Positions 52,601-64,000 of a DNA stretch of 64,000 bases are shown here, piece by piece (the first letter of the stretch is position 1; each line of letters starts with the position of its first letter). The notes beneath the pieces are model-generated. The model ran no database searches, had not been told where the DNA came from, and saw nothing but the letters and a program-made list of their open reading frames with translations. The translations under genes and the position numbers were made by a program. Source of the stretch: Purshia tridentata (Eukaryota; Streptophyta; Magnoliopsida; Rosales; Rosaceae); contig QANT01004768.1 of the NCBI GenBank assembly GCA_003254885.1, positions 1-64,000 on the forward strand, in the 5' to 3' direction.

Positions 52601-55600
52601 CATTTCAAGACAAGTATCTGTGACATGATATACAATTTTCAAGAAGGAGGTGCAAGAATTTCAGGCAGAGATTGAATTTTGAGAAATCGAACACAGACAG
52701 TATTTATGATTGTCCAAATAAAATTCATCTATATGTCCCAGTTTGCACCAGTTTTCCCAAGGAAAAGCAACTTTTCTTTTGCAAACCATAGAAAAACATT
52801 TCTCCATATTCTGGTAGGTGAGAAGACTATTTCATGACGACAATGATGAAGGATCATAATTCCTTCTCGACAGCATGCAATAAGGTTTGAACTAAAGAAC
52901 AGGTCTAAGTAGATCGTTTAAACTCCATACCAAATCCCATTATATTAAAGCCTTACAGATTTATACTGTAGAAAATAAAAATCTAAAAAAAGTTTTAATA
53001 AGAAAAGACAAAACCAATTAAGAGAAAACACCACGTTCCATGTGAAAAAGGAAAGTAGAACTTACCATGCCCAGCTTCCCCAAGGTTCTACCCTCAAAAA
53101 CCGGAGAAGACTGTAAATGTCCTCCAGATTGTTCTATGGCAACAAAATTAAATGTCACGAAACATAACACAGAATGAACCTCCAAAGATTAACAAAATTT
53201 CCAATCTCAAAGATTCAGCCATACAGATAGCAACATCCAAAGATCAGGGTTCAATACTTCAATATTCTATCAAGACCAGAGAAAGAACTTAATCAAAATC
53301 CATATCATCAGTGCCTGGAAATATTTAAAGGCAGTCTCAGAAACTGAGATTGTTGTCCCCAGCAAATGTGTCTAACATCAAGTGCTACACATAGTTATCA
53401 CATAAAATATTGCATCATTATATCCTGCAATATAATACATGGAAAATGTTTCTGATTGAAAAATCCCCATTCCCATTAGGGATATATCAGCAGATCAAGC
53501 CTCATCTTGCTCACAATAAAACTAAATAGCCTCCTCTAGAGGACATCGAGAACTTGTGGAGAGACTACTCCTTTGCTTCAAATTTAGAAACATAAAAATT
53601 ATAAAGGATTGGCTTCTTCACAAAAGGAAGAACTTTCTAGAACTACAATATATCTTCACATTTATAAAAAATACTTTACCTGTATGGGGGTGCCAGTAAG
53701 ACACCATCGGCGACCAGCAACTAGAGCAGCAGCAGCAATAGAAATTTGGCTTTTAGAGGATTTTATGGTATGCGCCTCATCAAGAACCACTCTAAACCAA
53801 CTAACCGAGTAAAGTCCCCCATTGTCCTTAGCATTCTAGATGCAGGAAGAAAGTGAGGAAAAGAAAAAAGAAAGAAAGAAGAGAACAAATTCATCTTTAG
53901 TAGAGAAATACAGAATATACAAATTGTGAGTTGTTTAGATTACCTCTGCAGAAAATTCTGAGGCTAACACTCCATATGTAGTGATTACAACATCACTTTG
54001 AGCTAAAAGGTTTGCATCCTTTGGTCTACTTTGTCCATAATGAACATATACTGATAAAGACCCAGGTTGCACATGAGTTTCAATCTCTGTCTGACAACAC
54101 ACTCAAATTTTCAGAATAACTCCAAATATAGCAGAAGTACCAACTTTCAAAGCAAGAGTAAGCAGAACTACAAACATTCATCAAAATGACAATAACTACC
54201 TTCCACTGGCCTAGAAGAGTCATAGGACATATAATCAAACTGCCACCATCAGTAAGCATGTGTTTTTGCTTCATCAACTTATCAAATCCTGAAAATTTTG
54301 TGACCTTCTTTGGGAGGTTTGATGAGTGATCTGAAATGTCACTGGCTTCAATAACTTGACTGGAGGACCGGCTTGTAGGTTGACTGCCTGATGATCCATC
54401 TTTTCCTGAATGAGCAAGGAGGAGCCCGATGGTCATAATGGTCTTCCCCAGGCCCATAGCATCAGCCAGAATCTTCAAGTTCATGATATAGGAAATACAA
54501 TTAACAAACTTAATATAGTAAGGTTTGACAAAATATTTAATCAAAGATTGAGCCAAGTTGAAACATACTCCTCCTCTGGCTATTTGAAGTGTGCTAGGAA
54601 ATTCTGTTGTTGCATCACCAGAAAATGCATTCAAATAGATAACATGATCCCTCCTATATAGAAAACATCCCCAATGAATATCAAATCATCAAGTAGTATG
54701 GTAAAAGGTAATCGACCCAACATACTTGTCTGCAAGATGATATGCCTCCCAACAAGGGTGAAGAGTCATTGCTCCCTCATCCATGCATAGTCCTTTTTCT
54801 AGTTGAATCATCCAATTAAGAGCCTGTTTTTGGTATGGACGAAGTTCACACTGAAGCGTACCTGGGGGATCCATTTCCTGAAATACAATACTTCCAAAGT
54901 GATTTGCAACTCCATGCAGGAGCAATCTCCATAATGTACAAGATGCATGTGTATATCGCAATACCTCTAACTCAGAGCTGTCTCCAATACCAACAATGTT
55001 ATCTAGGTCAGTATCTGAAATGGATTCCTCGTCTTCAACTTCATCTCCATTTCTAGAAGGATTTTTATGCTTATTGGCATGTAAAATTGGGGCACAAAGC
55101 CCAGAACTGTCCTGCTCAGATAAAATTAAGAACTGAAATCCACTGAGAACATATTGATGCTAATAGCACTGTTTCTATACCTTTGGGAGCAAAGGGCGTT
55201 TTCTCGTGTACAAGTCTCCGGGAGTGAATTCTGCCTATCAAAAAATAAAGCGAAGCAACATCACCACTTCTGAACCAAAACAAACAAGTTTACAGCAAGG
55301 CCATATTCATAATTTCCATAAAAACATTCACATGTCATATTAATATTTATCACCTTCTTGAAAGGAGTTAGGCCTAGCAACCGGAACAATGTCGGGAGAG
55401 GAGGAACCACAGTTTCCTCTGTAGAATTACTGGATGCCTTAAGCGAGGTCTGGCTTTGCTTACGAAACAAAGAACTATTGATATACACACTGAGCCACAC
55501 AAAAAAAAAAAAAATTCAAATCCATCAACCATGTGTATTGCTCAACTAACACAAATCATGGAAGAGTCCTAGAAGTGATTTCTATGCAAAGTATACTTCA

Positions 55601-56759
55601 AAGCTGTCACCAATTTCTAAAATGGGAATCAAGTAGTGAAGGCCCTTTCCTAAGCGCTTCCCTGTAGCCAAGCTTACTGCTAGCGGATAGAGAGCTAACC
55701 TTATTTCAGAACCAAAGATCCAAGTCAGCATCGGCAAAGATCTCTCAATTCCTTGCAGCCGGGCCGGCATGGAATCAAGTTAGCGAAAGCTTCTGACAGC
55801 TTTTTTCTATCCCATCCCGGCTTCTATCCTAGTCTGGAAGAAACTACCCATCGTCTATCTCACCCCAGTTCGTATTATTAATTAGATAGGTTGCCCCGTT
55901 CACCTTATGTAATATAGCTAATAAATTATTGAAAGTGTAGTTATTCACAAAGAGCATACCTTATTGACAAAATAATGGTGTCCATAATGCTCAATACATC
56001 AGGAGCAGATTTACAATGCCCCTCAATTCTAACCTTCTTATCCCTCACAAGTGGCAATAGACACCGAGCCCATTCCTTGGGTATCCGACCAACCTACCAA
56101 AAACCCATTAGTTCAAACTCAACAAATCGAAATATACATTCCTAATATATAAAATTCTAAATAACTAACCAATTAAATCACATTCCCAATTCCCAAAAGA
56201 TAAAAAAAATTACCTCTCCCGTATCTGTCGTTGAGAACCTTACAATCTCTGAACAAGCGGCCGTCGCTTGACGCCCCCTCCCGAAAACCTTGCCAGGAGA
56301 CGGTGAAATCTTTAAAGGAAATGTGAAACCCACTTCGTCTCCAGGCTTGATCCTCCTTCCTTTACACGTTGATAAGCCCGCCACTTGACCGCAACCCACA
56401 AACCACCACTCACTGTCACTCCCGACCAAACTCTCGCACCGAGCCATATCTTCAACAACGTCATCACCTGAATTACTGGGACAATTACCACCATTTCCTT
56501 CGGTCCCAGAAGAGCAATTACCGTTGTGACCACCATTTGGCTTCAAATTCGTGACCTCGGAGCTCGAAAGTTTGGGATTGATTGGACAAACTGGTCTTTC
56601 TTTGGCTTTGAAACTGGGCGTATCGAAGATTATGTTGATTGCGGCGGTGGCGTCGTTGTTGGCCATGTGCAGGGCTCTGATTATGTCCATATCCGAGTAT
56701 TTGGAGTCGACGATTGACCGGACGGTGGATAACAGTTCGTCTGTAAACTTGTTACCCAT
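49692..56759 (-). CDS. RAD5A: RAD5A: SWI2/SNF2 ATPase with HIRAN and RING domains
   Basis: Twenty exons join in phase to 1,033 residues, close to the roughly 1,030 of Arabidopsis RAD5A. Exons on the minus strand: 56759-56214, 56093-55960, 55489-55354, 55234-55181, 55111-54965, 54877-54726, 54653-54569, 54472-54200, 54090-53944, 53835-53680, 53133-53066, 52497-52375, 52286-52187, 52081-51969, 51734-51456, 51323-51123, 50688-50595, 50479-50408, 50152-50054 and 49814-49692. Visible parts are a UBA-like N-terminus ([17 protein letters not shown]), a HIRAN domain (about 110-180, [15 protein letters not shown]), Walker [10 protein letters not shown] (Lys428), DEAH at 577-580, LTGTP, a C3HC4 RING at Cys798-Cys837 (CPICLE ... 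CAHRLC ... CPVC), and the C-terminal helicase half with [12 protein letters not shown] and RIHRIGQ. RAD5 proteins add K63-linked chains to PCNA and reverse stalled forks in error-free damage tolerance. The start is MGNKFTDE; the frame extends upstream without a good ATG. Confidence 0.96.
55565..55900. other. Probable organelle-derived insert in RAD5A intron 2
   Basis: The intron 55490-55959 is unusually structured. Its middle is markedly richer in G+C than neighbouring introns. It carries words such as AAGCGCTTCCCTGTAGCC, TTGCAGCCGGGCCGGCATGG and ATCCCATCCCGGCTTCTATC, which have the look of plant mitochondrial intergenic DNA. An open minus-strand frame of 62 codons is present but has no recognised domain. 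The edges are approximate. It could instead be a degraded transposon. Confidence 0.4.
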
Positions 56760-57470
56760 CACGGAAATTTTGAAAAAGGCAAAAACCCTAACCCTAATTC
56801 CACGTATGTGAATTGGAGTGGCGGAGTATTGGGTGCAGTGTGAGACTCTGGGTGTGAAATTAAGCTTAAAGAGATGTCGGAGATTTTCAAAACTCCCGGT
56901 GCTAAGATGCACGGCGGTGCAAGGTAGCAGAGGTTTAGTTTGTGCGCCTGAAACAAAAAAAAAAGGCGCGAGTGTGTTAAGACCGGAGAAATGGCGGGGG
57001 CGGTGATATATGAATTGGTGGACGGATGCTTCTGTGCCGCGCACGTGACTCTTCTTCTTCCGTCATCTTATTGCATGTGGAAGGTCGCATGTTAAAGATT
57101 ATGGAATTGCGAGGCCAAAAAAGGAAAAGTATTTTCTTCTCGGGGTGGGGCCGTGGGGATTGTGTCCGTGGTTAGTAATCGCTGATAACTAATCAGTCTA
57201 ATAAATTATTTGTTTTCCTAAATCGCTTGTGTTTTAATTATTATTATTTTTTTAATTTGGAAGTGGGGAATTAAACTTATGTGTATAATGTACAATTTCA
57301 CGATCTAAACTTCAATTCTTTCTCTCTAGAATAAGATTTTCCAATATATTTCTAACAATCTTTGGATATGTGTATATTTCTTACAATATATCGGTCATTT
57401 TAGTTTATATTTATAGCTTAAAGTTTGTTAGTGCATATTTAAAATATTTTAATTTTCTACCTTTTTATTA
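56760..57470. other. RAD5A promoter and leader
   Basis: The first 250 bp upstream of the start codon are GC-richer than the average intergenic DNA and contain the RAD5A leader. The rest is AT-rich. No gene was seen. Confidence 0.5.
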
Positions 57471-57900
57471 CCACCTTTGTATTTATGCCTTTGGTATATC
57501 TTATATCATATGTGTACCTTCTTTATATCATATTTATACAATTATTATGTCACATTTCACATTTTTACCTGTATTATATTATATCAATCTATATACAATT
57601 CTTATACCATATTTATTTGATGCCATTCTTATATTATATGGGTACCCTTTCTATACCATATCAGTACAATTCTCATATTATATTTATATCTTTTCTCATA
57701 TATGATATGTATAATTCTTATATCATATTTATAATTTTACACATTTTTATTTTCTACTATTTTTTTTATCATTTTATACCATTATTATATCTTATTTGTA
57801 CCCATTTAATTTTGGACATTATTATATTATATGCGTACCAATTATTAAATCATCTTTGTACTTATTTGTACTCTTATTATATTATATTGAGATAATTATC
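57471..57900. repeat. Degenerate AT-rich minisatellite
   Basis: Variants of TTATATCATATTTGTACC (about 18-22 bp) recur many times, with units such as ATACAATTCTTATACCATAT and ATTATATGGGTACC. The repeats create the long Tyr/Ile-rich open frames seen on the plus strand, which are not genes. Confidence 0.75.
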
Positions 57901-58930
57901 AATACATCCACTTTGGGCTTATTATATCCTTTATAATCCACTTTTTTATTGAATTTTCTAGCCAGTCCACTCAATATTTGTCCAGCCCACTTTTTTGTTC
58001 TATCTGATCCACTTCTTTTTTCCACTAGTTTAAATTTTTTTTAAATGGCAATTTTGCCCTTCCTTTTTCTCATATGTGTCCTACTCTCTTTAGCCGACAA
58101 AAAGGGAGGATGGCTTAGATTTTTTTTTTTCATTTTTCTCTCCTTTTTCTTCCTCTCTCTCCCCTTGCATTATGTCTCTATGGCCTTTTCAACTCCCACA
58201 AGCCTACAAAGGTAATCAACTTCTTTGTGGATTCTTTTCATAGGGAACTGTCTTTCTTTTTTGTTTTCATACTTTTTGGAGCCTTCCAATTCTCAGCAAT
58301 CGTCACCTATCCCTCTCCCTCTCCCCACTCTCCATGGTTCTCTCTCCTTGCACTTTCTTCAAACTTGGAAATTAAGCTAAAGATCAGAAACTAAAAATAT
58401 TGCGTCATTTGATGCAATTTTTGTTTTTTTTACAGAATTAAAAAAGATGCACAAAAGTTTCTTAAGGAATTTTAGGGTCGAAATGCTGTGTTTGGATTTT
58501 GAGATGTCAAAGTTATAGATTTTGGTTAATCTTTATAGTTAACTTACTTGGATGAGATGGTAGAGAAAGGAAGAGAAAAAGGAAAAAAAAGGGGAGGAGA
58601 TGGGGTGGTGCAGTGGCTTATGTTTCAGGGAGCTGAAATGGCCGTAGAGAGACATAGTGTAGAAGAAGAGAAGGAAGAGAAAGGGGGAAAATAAGGGAAA
58701 AAGAAAACAAAAAATGAAGAAGAAAAAATTATGAGCCATCAAAAATTATTTAATGGCTTAAATTGAAAGTTTGGCAGAGCTCGGGTAGAGTAGTCTAATT
58801 ATGGTATATATATATTGCACACATCTTAGAACTTACAAGTGTATGTTGGCTTTTACATCTACATGCATCAAGATTCCTCATATATAATTGTGGATCATTT
58901 AACTAATTAATACAAGATTTGGTCTTTTAT
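57901..58930. other. Pyrimidine-rich intergenic stretch, no gene seen
   Basis: The sequence is strongly T/C-biased between 57940 and 58340 and G/A-biased between 58555 and 58735, so the two halves are roughly complementary in composition. No domain-bearing frame or RNA gene was recognised. Confidence 0.5.
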
Positions 58931-58939
58931 AGCCCATAT

Positions 58940-59372
58940 ATAAGTGACGTTATAATTGTTGCTGACAATCAGTAACAATATGTAAGTGAGATTATGATTG
59001 TTACTGACAATCAATACCTATATATAAATGTGGCTATAGTTGTTATTACTTGTTAGTAACAATATATAAGTAGGGGCTGTGAGGCTATAATTTTTATTAA
59101 CAAACAGTAGCAATATGTAAGTAATGTTATGATTGTTACTGACATGCAGTAACAATATGTAAAAGGGGCTATGGTTGTTACTATTTGTCAGTAACAATAT
59201 ATAAGTGGGTTTATGATTGTTACTGGCTAGTAGTAACAACATGTAAATGGGGCTATGATTGTTACTGCTTGTCAGTAACAATATGTAAGGGACTATGATA
59301 TTTAGTAACAATGTAAGTGGTGCTATGGTTGTTAGTAACAATATATAAGTGGGTAATAAAATGTTACTGCCA
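58940..59372. repeat. Tandem array of about ten 42-bp units with an internal palindrome
   Basis: The unit is near GATTGTTACTGACAATCAGT followed by AACAATATGTAAGTGGGGCTAT. Each unit holds a dyad GTTACTG-N(5-6)-CAGTAAC, more or less preserved. Units begin near 58945, 58995, 59038, 59090, 59131, 59172, 59214, 59256, 59296 and 59327, some shortened. As 42 is a multiple of three, a repetitive minus-strand open frame (YILLLTxSNNHSP repeats) arises by chance. Confidence 0.88.
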
Positions 59373-59880
59373 TTGGATGTAAGTGGAAATTTAATTTTGG
59401 TGTTTTTTTCACTATACAATTTTGGATGTAATTTTTTTTAGTATAAATTTAGTTCAATAACCTAAAAGCAACAAGTCAACAACAACTAACAAGTTAATAG
59501 TTCAATAATAAAATAATAAAATGTGCATGAAAAGACATAATGGAGTAGGTAGTAAGTTGTAAGAATTATTAATAAAATAAGGAAAGGAACATGAAAAAGC
59601 AACGTCCATTAAATTAGGCTGCCAAAGAATAATTGGTGGCAGTGTTGTAATTATGTTTATTTTTAGTGACTTGTTTTTACATGTCTTTGTTTATTTTAAA
59701 AAGTGGAGCAACAAGGTGTTATACATCCGTATTTGGGTTTGATGAACAGTTAAAGTGTTCAAATGGGCTTATTGAAAAAAAAAACCATATTATATTAGTA
59801 TATGATAAGTAAGAAATGTTTAAAAAAGTAAAACATGCCATAATTTGACCCATTATATATGTCGATTCATGCCATTTTGA

Positions 59881-60547
59881 CTGTGTACTGTGTACGTCAT
59901 CTCCCCCCTTTATTTCCCGCGTATTTCTATTTTCGCCCCATCATGAATTGATCCTTCCTTTTTTAATCCATTACTTTTTCTAATTCGGATTTAATTTTCT
60001 AAAGGCCTACTCATGGAATGATGATGTGTAGGTTTGCTTATAGTCATAAATGTCTTTGAAAACTTGTTTTGTTGTGTATAAAAAAAAAAATTTCATTTGT
60101 CATATTCTCGGATAAATGATTGTCTCATATACTCATTAATGATAAATTTTGACTAAATTATTCTTTATATTGCTAAATTTGTCACATCTATTTTATATTG
60201 CTAAATTTGTTATATAAAAGTGTATGTATAAATCATATTGTAATACTTACTGATTAATATTTTAATTAAATATATATTGAGTTTTATACCACTTTTCTAA
60301 AAACTAAACGGTTAATAAATAACACAAAAATAATATTATTTTATTTTTTTGGACAAACCAAAAAAAAGAGTAAGACTATAAGCAAACCTACACAATCAAC
60401 ATTCCATTAGTAGGCCTTTAGATATTTAAAATCCGAATTAGAAAAAGTAATGGATTAAAAAAGGAAGAATCAAATAATGCAATGGATAAACGATGGGGCG
60501 AAAATAGAAATGCGCGGAAATACAGAGGGAGCTGACGTAGACAGTGA
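59881..60547. repeat. Long inverted repeat upstream of G6PD
   Basis: Left arm 59881-60045 and right arm 60370-60547 are reverse complements with moderate divergence. Shared blocks, outer to inner, are TACGTCA, ATTTCTATTTTCGCCCCATC, TTCCTTTTTTAATCCATTAC, TTTTTCTAATTCGGATTT, AAAGGCCTACT and GTGTAGGTTTGCTTATAGTC. The 325-bp loop is AT-rich and holds no gene. The right arm stops about 8 bp before the G6PD TATA box. It may be a MITE/foldback element or an inverted duplication of promoter sequence. Confidence 0.85.
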
Positions 60548-60554
60548 AATCAGA

Positions 60555-60564
60555 CTATAAAAAT
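60555..60564 (+). promoter_or_regulatory. Probable TATA box of G6PD
   Basis: CTATAAAAAT lies about 700 bp before the start codon. A 5' UTR intron is likely: a CT-rich leader up to about 60768, a possible donor GTTTGT, and an acceptor TTTTACAG ending at 61249, nine bases before ATG. Confidence 0.55.
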
Positions 60565-61257
60565 CATCTTCCTGTCAAGTTAGGCGGCCGGTGAGAACCA
60601 ATTGAGTCTGTCTTGCAAGAAATTAATTTAAAAAGAAACGCCAACCTCCACCAACCTCAACCTATTTTTCACTTATAATTCAAAGCCACTTGTCACTTCT
60701 CCCCCTACTATCTACTTCTTCTACTTCTCATCTACAGCGGCGAATTCGATCTGCTCTGTTTAGTCTGGTTTGTACTTCTTTACTTTCTTAGTTGCTCTGC
60801 TCATCGGAATTGCCATTGTTTCAATCGTTTGCTCAATTTTGATCCATTTTCGCTTTCGATATCGTTAGCTTAGGTCATTTATGTCAATTTTGCTTTATGT
60901 TCTCAATCTCATCTATTTTCTGAAACGAGTAATTCTGTTGTTTAAAGCTTGTTGCTGTGAATTTGGATTTAGTTTTTTAGAAACAATAATTTTTGATTCC
61001 CGACAAAAGCGAGGACAGTTTATTGATTACACAAAATTACTGGTATATTGTGTAGAGTGAATATCAATCATCTTTCCAATGAAATCAGCTCAATGTTTGA
61101 TGCTCTATTATTGCAATTAAATGCGAATCTCGTCATTGTTTTGGAACAGTGATTGCCTCATTTTGCTCGCTTTGAATCTGATCACAAGTTGCTGGTTCTG
61201 ATCAATCTAAGATTTAGCTTTGTGAAATAACTTTGAGCTGCTTTTACAGCTTAGAAA

Positions 61258-64000
61258 ATGGGATCAGGATGCTGGCACATCGAGAAAAGAGATGCTCTTA
61301 GAAGTGAGTCCTTTAGAGAGGTTGAGAATGTGCTTGAAAATGGGTCACTCTCAATTATCGTGCTCGGCGCTTCTGGTGATCTTGCCAAGAAGAAGACATT
61401 TCCAGCACTATTCAACCTTTTTCAACAGGTTTCTCTTAAACTTCTTCTACTGCCATTTTTAAATACGATTGATCATGGAAATATAGAAACTGTAACAACC
61501 CCTAGTACTCATTGGGTGGTATGATTGTCCTTAAATGTGATCAAGAATCCTTAGTGCTTATTAAGGATTGCGTAGAATCTGTTGTGGAACCATGCACTGG
61601 AGTAGTGACTTTGCTTTGGGTGGGTTTTTCTCTAGGGATTTCTACAGCCAAATGAAGTTCACATTTTCGGCTATGCAAGGACAAAGATTTCTGATGATGA
61701 GCTAAGAAACCGCATACGTGGGTGAGTTTTTTTGCCTATGGTTTTCCCAGTACACTCTTTTCCCAAGTATTAGAATTCATTTGAGTGAAAAAGATTAAGT
61801 TTCCTACAACATTTGATAACTTTGTTGCCTGGAAATTCGTTTTTGCTCACTTTAACCGATGTTGGTTTCAATTTTTTTTTTGTTCTCCTCTTTTCTTGGC
61901 TATTGGTATAGCAAATGATAGGTATTGATGATTGCTAATAACTGCAGATATCTTGTGCGTGACAAAGGAGCTTCACCCAAGTACTTGGAAAATGTAACCA
62001 GTTTTTTGCAACTGGTTAGTGCCTTGTGCAACATTTGCATGACTCCATTTATACAATTCCATTCATGTAATTATATTCAATTTCTTGATTTTTCTTTGTA
62101 GATCAAATATGTAAGTGGTTCTTACGACACTGAAGAGGGTTTTCAGCTGCTTGATAAGGAAATTTCGGAGAATGAAGTCTCAAAAAATAGTGCTGAGGGA
62201 TTATCTCGCAGGCTCTTTTATCTTGCACTTCCTCCATCAGTATATCCATCTGTTTGCAGGATGATTAGCCGTTGTTGCATGAATAGATGTAAGCTTTTTC
62301 CAATTCTAATTAGGTTTCAAAAATGCTGTATTAACATGGATATTTTTTAATTAACCTTCTTTCTGTACATGAGTCAAGCAATCATACATGTTGGCATTAT
62401 TGGTTCCCCAATAAACTTTTAGATTAAAGACATGTTAGTATTAATCTTTATAAATGTCTGATTGTAATTATTTCAGCTGATCTTGGTGGATGGACTCGTG
62501 TTGTTGTTGAGAAGCCTTTTGGCAAGGATTTGGAATCTGCAGAGCAACTCAGTACCCAGATTGGAGAGTTGTTTGATGAATCACAGATTTACCGTATTGA
62601 TCACTATTTGGGAAAGGAATTGGTGCAGAATTTGGTAATGTTCTAATGTCTTTATGTACTTTTTTCTGGTTATTAATACTATTGAAATCTGCAGCATCTG
62701 CTTATATTTTATTCTTATGCAAATTTACAGTTGGTACTTCGTTTTGCAAATCGATTCTTTTTGCCCCTTTGGAACCGAGACAACATTGCCAATGTACAGG
62801 TGAGAATTCTTCTTTCAGTGCTGATTATTGAGGGTCACTATATGATATCTACAATTTACAGTACAGGTGGTACTTCCAGTAAATATAATCTCTAACTTTT
62901 AATTCTGTTTATTTGGCAGATTGTGTTCAGGGAGGATTTTGGAACTGAAGGGCGAGGTGGATATTTTGATGAATATGGGTATGCTTATCAATGCTATTGT
63001 CTCAATTTGTTCTCTGAGCAGTACCTTAAGTGAAAAATAATGCTTTCATTCTCTATAAAATTATAAATGTTATTTATTGTTCAATTATCTTGAATTTTCA
63101 ATTTATGTTACTAGAATCAATGTTTCCAGCTGATTTTGGGGAATCAATATGTTTGTCAATGTTATATCCGTGAAATATAATTATGAAGCATTAAATAATC
63201 TTTTTTTTTTCTTGGGCAGAATTATCCGTGACATTATTCAAAATCATCTATTGCAGGTAAGATCTCGATTTTAAGTTTGGAGTATATTTTAATGTGTTTA
63301 GCAATGCCATCTCTATAATATTGGTAATCCCCTTATTTTTCGAGTAATCAATATTTCCAAATCACTCTGAACATCAATTAGTTCACTTGTTTCAGAGTTG
63401 TAGTTTTCTTGTGTTCTAAGAACTAGCAATGCATGTAACATGTGTTAATAACTTATATAAACTTGGTGGAGCTTTTGTGTTGTGGCAACATCTCCAAATT
63501 TTCTATAACCTTTATGCATGAGAATCATCTTCCAACCTCCCCTCCCAATGAACCTCCACGCCAGGAAAAAGCTATTTAAAACCTTCACCTGATTTGTTTA
63601 TACAATTTTCTGCTGCAGGTTCTTTGCTTGGTTGCCATGGAAAAGCCTATTTCCCTTAAACCAGAACATATCCGGGATGAGAAAGTAAAGGTGTGTACAT
63701 CCTCGATTCATTTATGATGATATAAAAAACATAAGGGATCAGATAACTGTATTAACAGGTTTACTGAAGGAAAAAAAAATTCAGTTTGAAATGTGTTCCC
63801 CTTGTATGACACTTAATGTTCTTTCATAATGTGTGCTCTATAAATTTCAGAAATGCCTTTTTGTATGACTTGAGGATTAATGAGTGAAAATTTAGGTTCT
63901 TCAATCAGTGCTTCCAATTAAGGACGAGGAAGTTGTTCTTGGACAATATGATGGCTACAGGGATGATCCAACTGTTCCTGACCACTCAAACACTCCAACT
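61258..64000 (+). CDS. G6PD: Glucose-6-phosphate dehydrogenase, cytosolic type (3' end beyond window)
   Basis: Exons read in phase: 61258-61428, 61636-61721, 61948-62014, 62102-62288, 62477-62634, 62731-62799, 62920-62978, 63220-63256, 63619-63690 and 63896 to the window edge. The N-terminus [20 protein letters not shown] lacks a transit peptide, pointing to the cytosolic isoform (Arabidopsis G6PD5/6 type). The NADP-binding loop [14 protein letters not shown] is at about residues 33-46. The catalytic signature RIDHYLGKE is at 210-218, with the active-site His213 and Lys217. Also visible are [27 protein letters not shown] and [20 protein letters not shown]. The enzyme oxidises glucose-6-phosphate to 6-phosphogluconolactone with NADP, the entry step of the oxidative pentose phosphate pathway. 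Roughly the last third of the ~515-residue protein lies outside the window. Confidence 0.96.

Noticed and set aside
57370-57895. Long Tyr/Ile/Leu-rich plus-strand frames suggesting a membrane protein
   Set aside because: They are translations of an AT-rich minisatellite.
59018-59419. Minus-strand frame with 14-residue repeats (YILLLTSSNNHSP)
   Set aside because: Produced by the 42-bp palindromic array; no start context or homologs known to me.

Overview
This window is nuclear DNA of a flowering plant, most likely a eudicot. It is AT-rich, its introns are short with GT/AG borders, and its proteins are plant-type: R2R3-MYB, plant carboxylesterase, PP2A B', AUG6, PUX1, RAD5A and cytosolic G6PDH. 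The species cannot be named from the sequence. Ambiguous bases inside homopolymers near 16191 and 49017 mark soft assembly spots.

Layout. About 1-13 kb is accessory. It holds a tandem pair of minus-strand genes with heavy-metal-associated (HMA) domains, an inverted promoter relic, a solo-LTR-like Copia-type fossil, and an R2R3-MYB gene whose third exon stops at that LTR. Several local tandem duplications and about 4.5 kb with no supported gene follow. From 13.5 kb on, the region is gene-dense and conserved: GT92 glycosyltransferase (+), RING protein (+), PGAP1-like GPI inositol-deacylase (-), carboxylesterase of the CXE11 type (-), a 44-residue membrane-protein ORF (+), PP2A B' subunit (-), augmin subunit 6 (-), PUX1 (+), RAD5A (-), then a repeat-rich gap and cytosolic glucose-6-phosphate dehydrogenase (+, cut by the window end).

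From memory, G6PD, PUX1, the CXE, PGAP1 and a GT92/RING locus are consecutive in Arabidopsis (At3g27300 to At3g27330). The 13-64 kb part therefore looks like an ancestral block with RAD5A, AUG6 and PP2A B' interleaved. The genes are independent housekeeping units (GPI-anchor remodelling, microtubule nucleation, CDC48 regulation, post-replication repair, pentose phosphate pathway), not a pathway cluster.

No clearly new biological system was found. The best leads are the split-HMA paralogs with missing or duplicated exon parts, the GT92/RING two-gene arrangement, an organelle-like insert in a RAD5A intron, a 42-bp palindromic array, and a long inverted repeat ending at the G6PD TATA box. Exon borders were read by eye from splice signals and reading phase; no alignment or transcript evidence was available.
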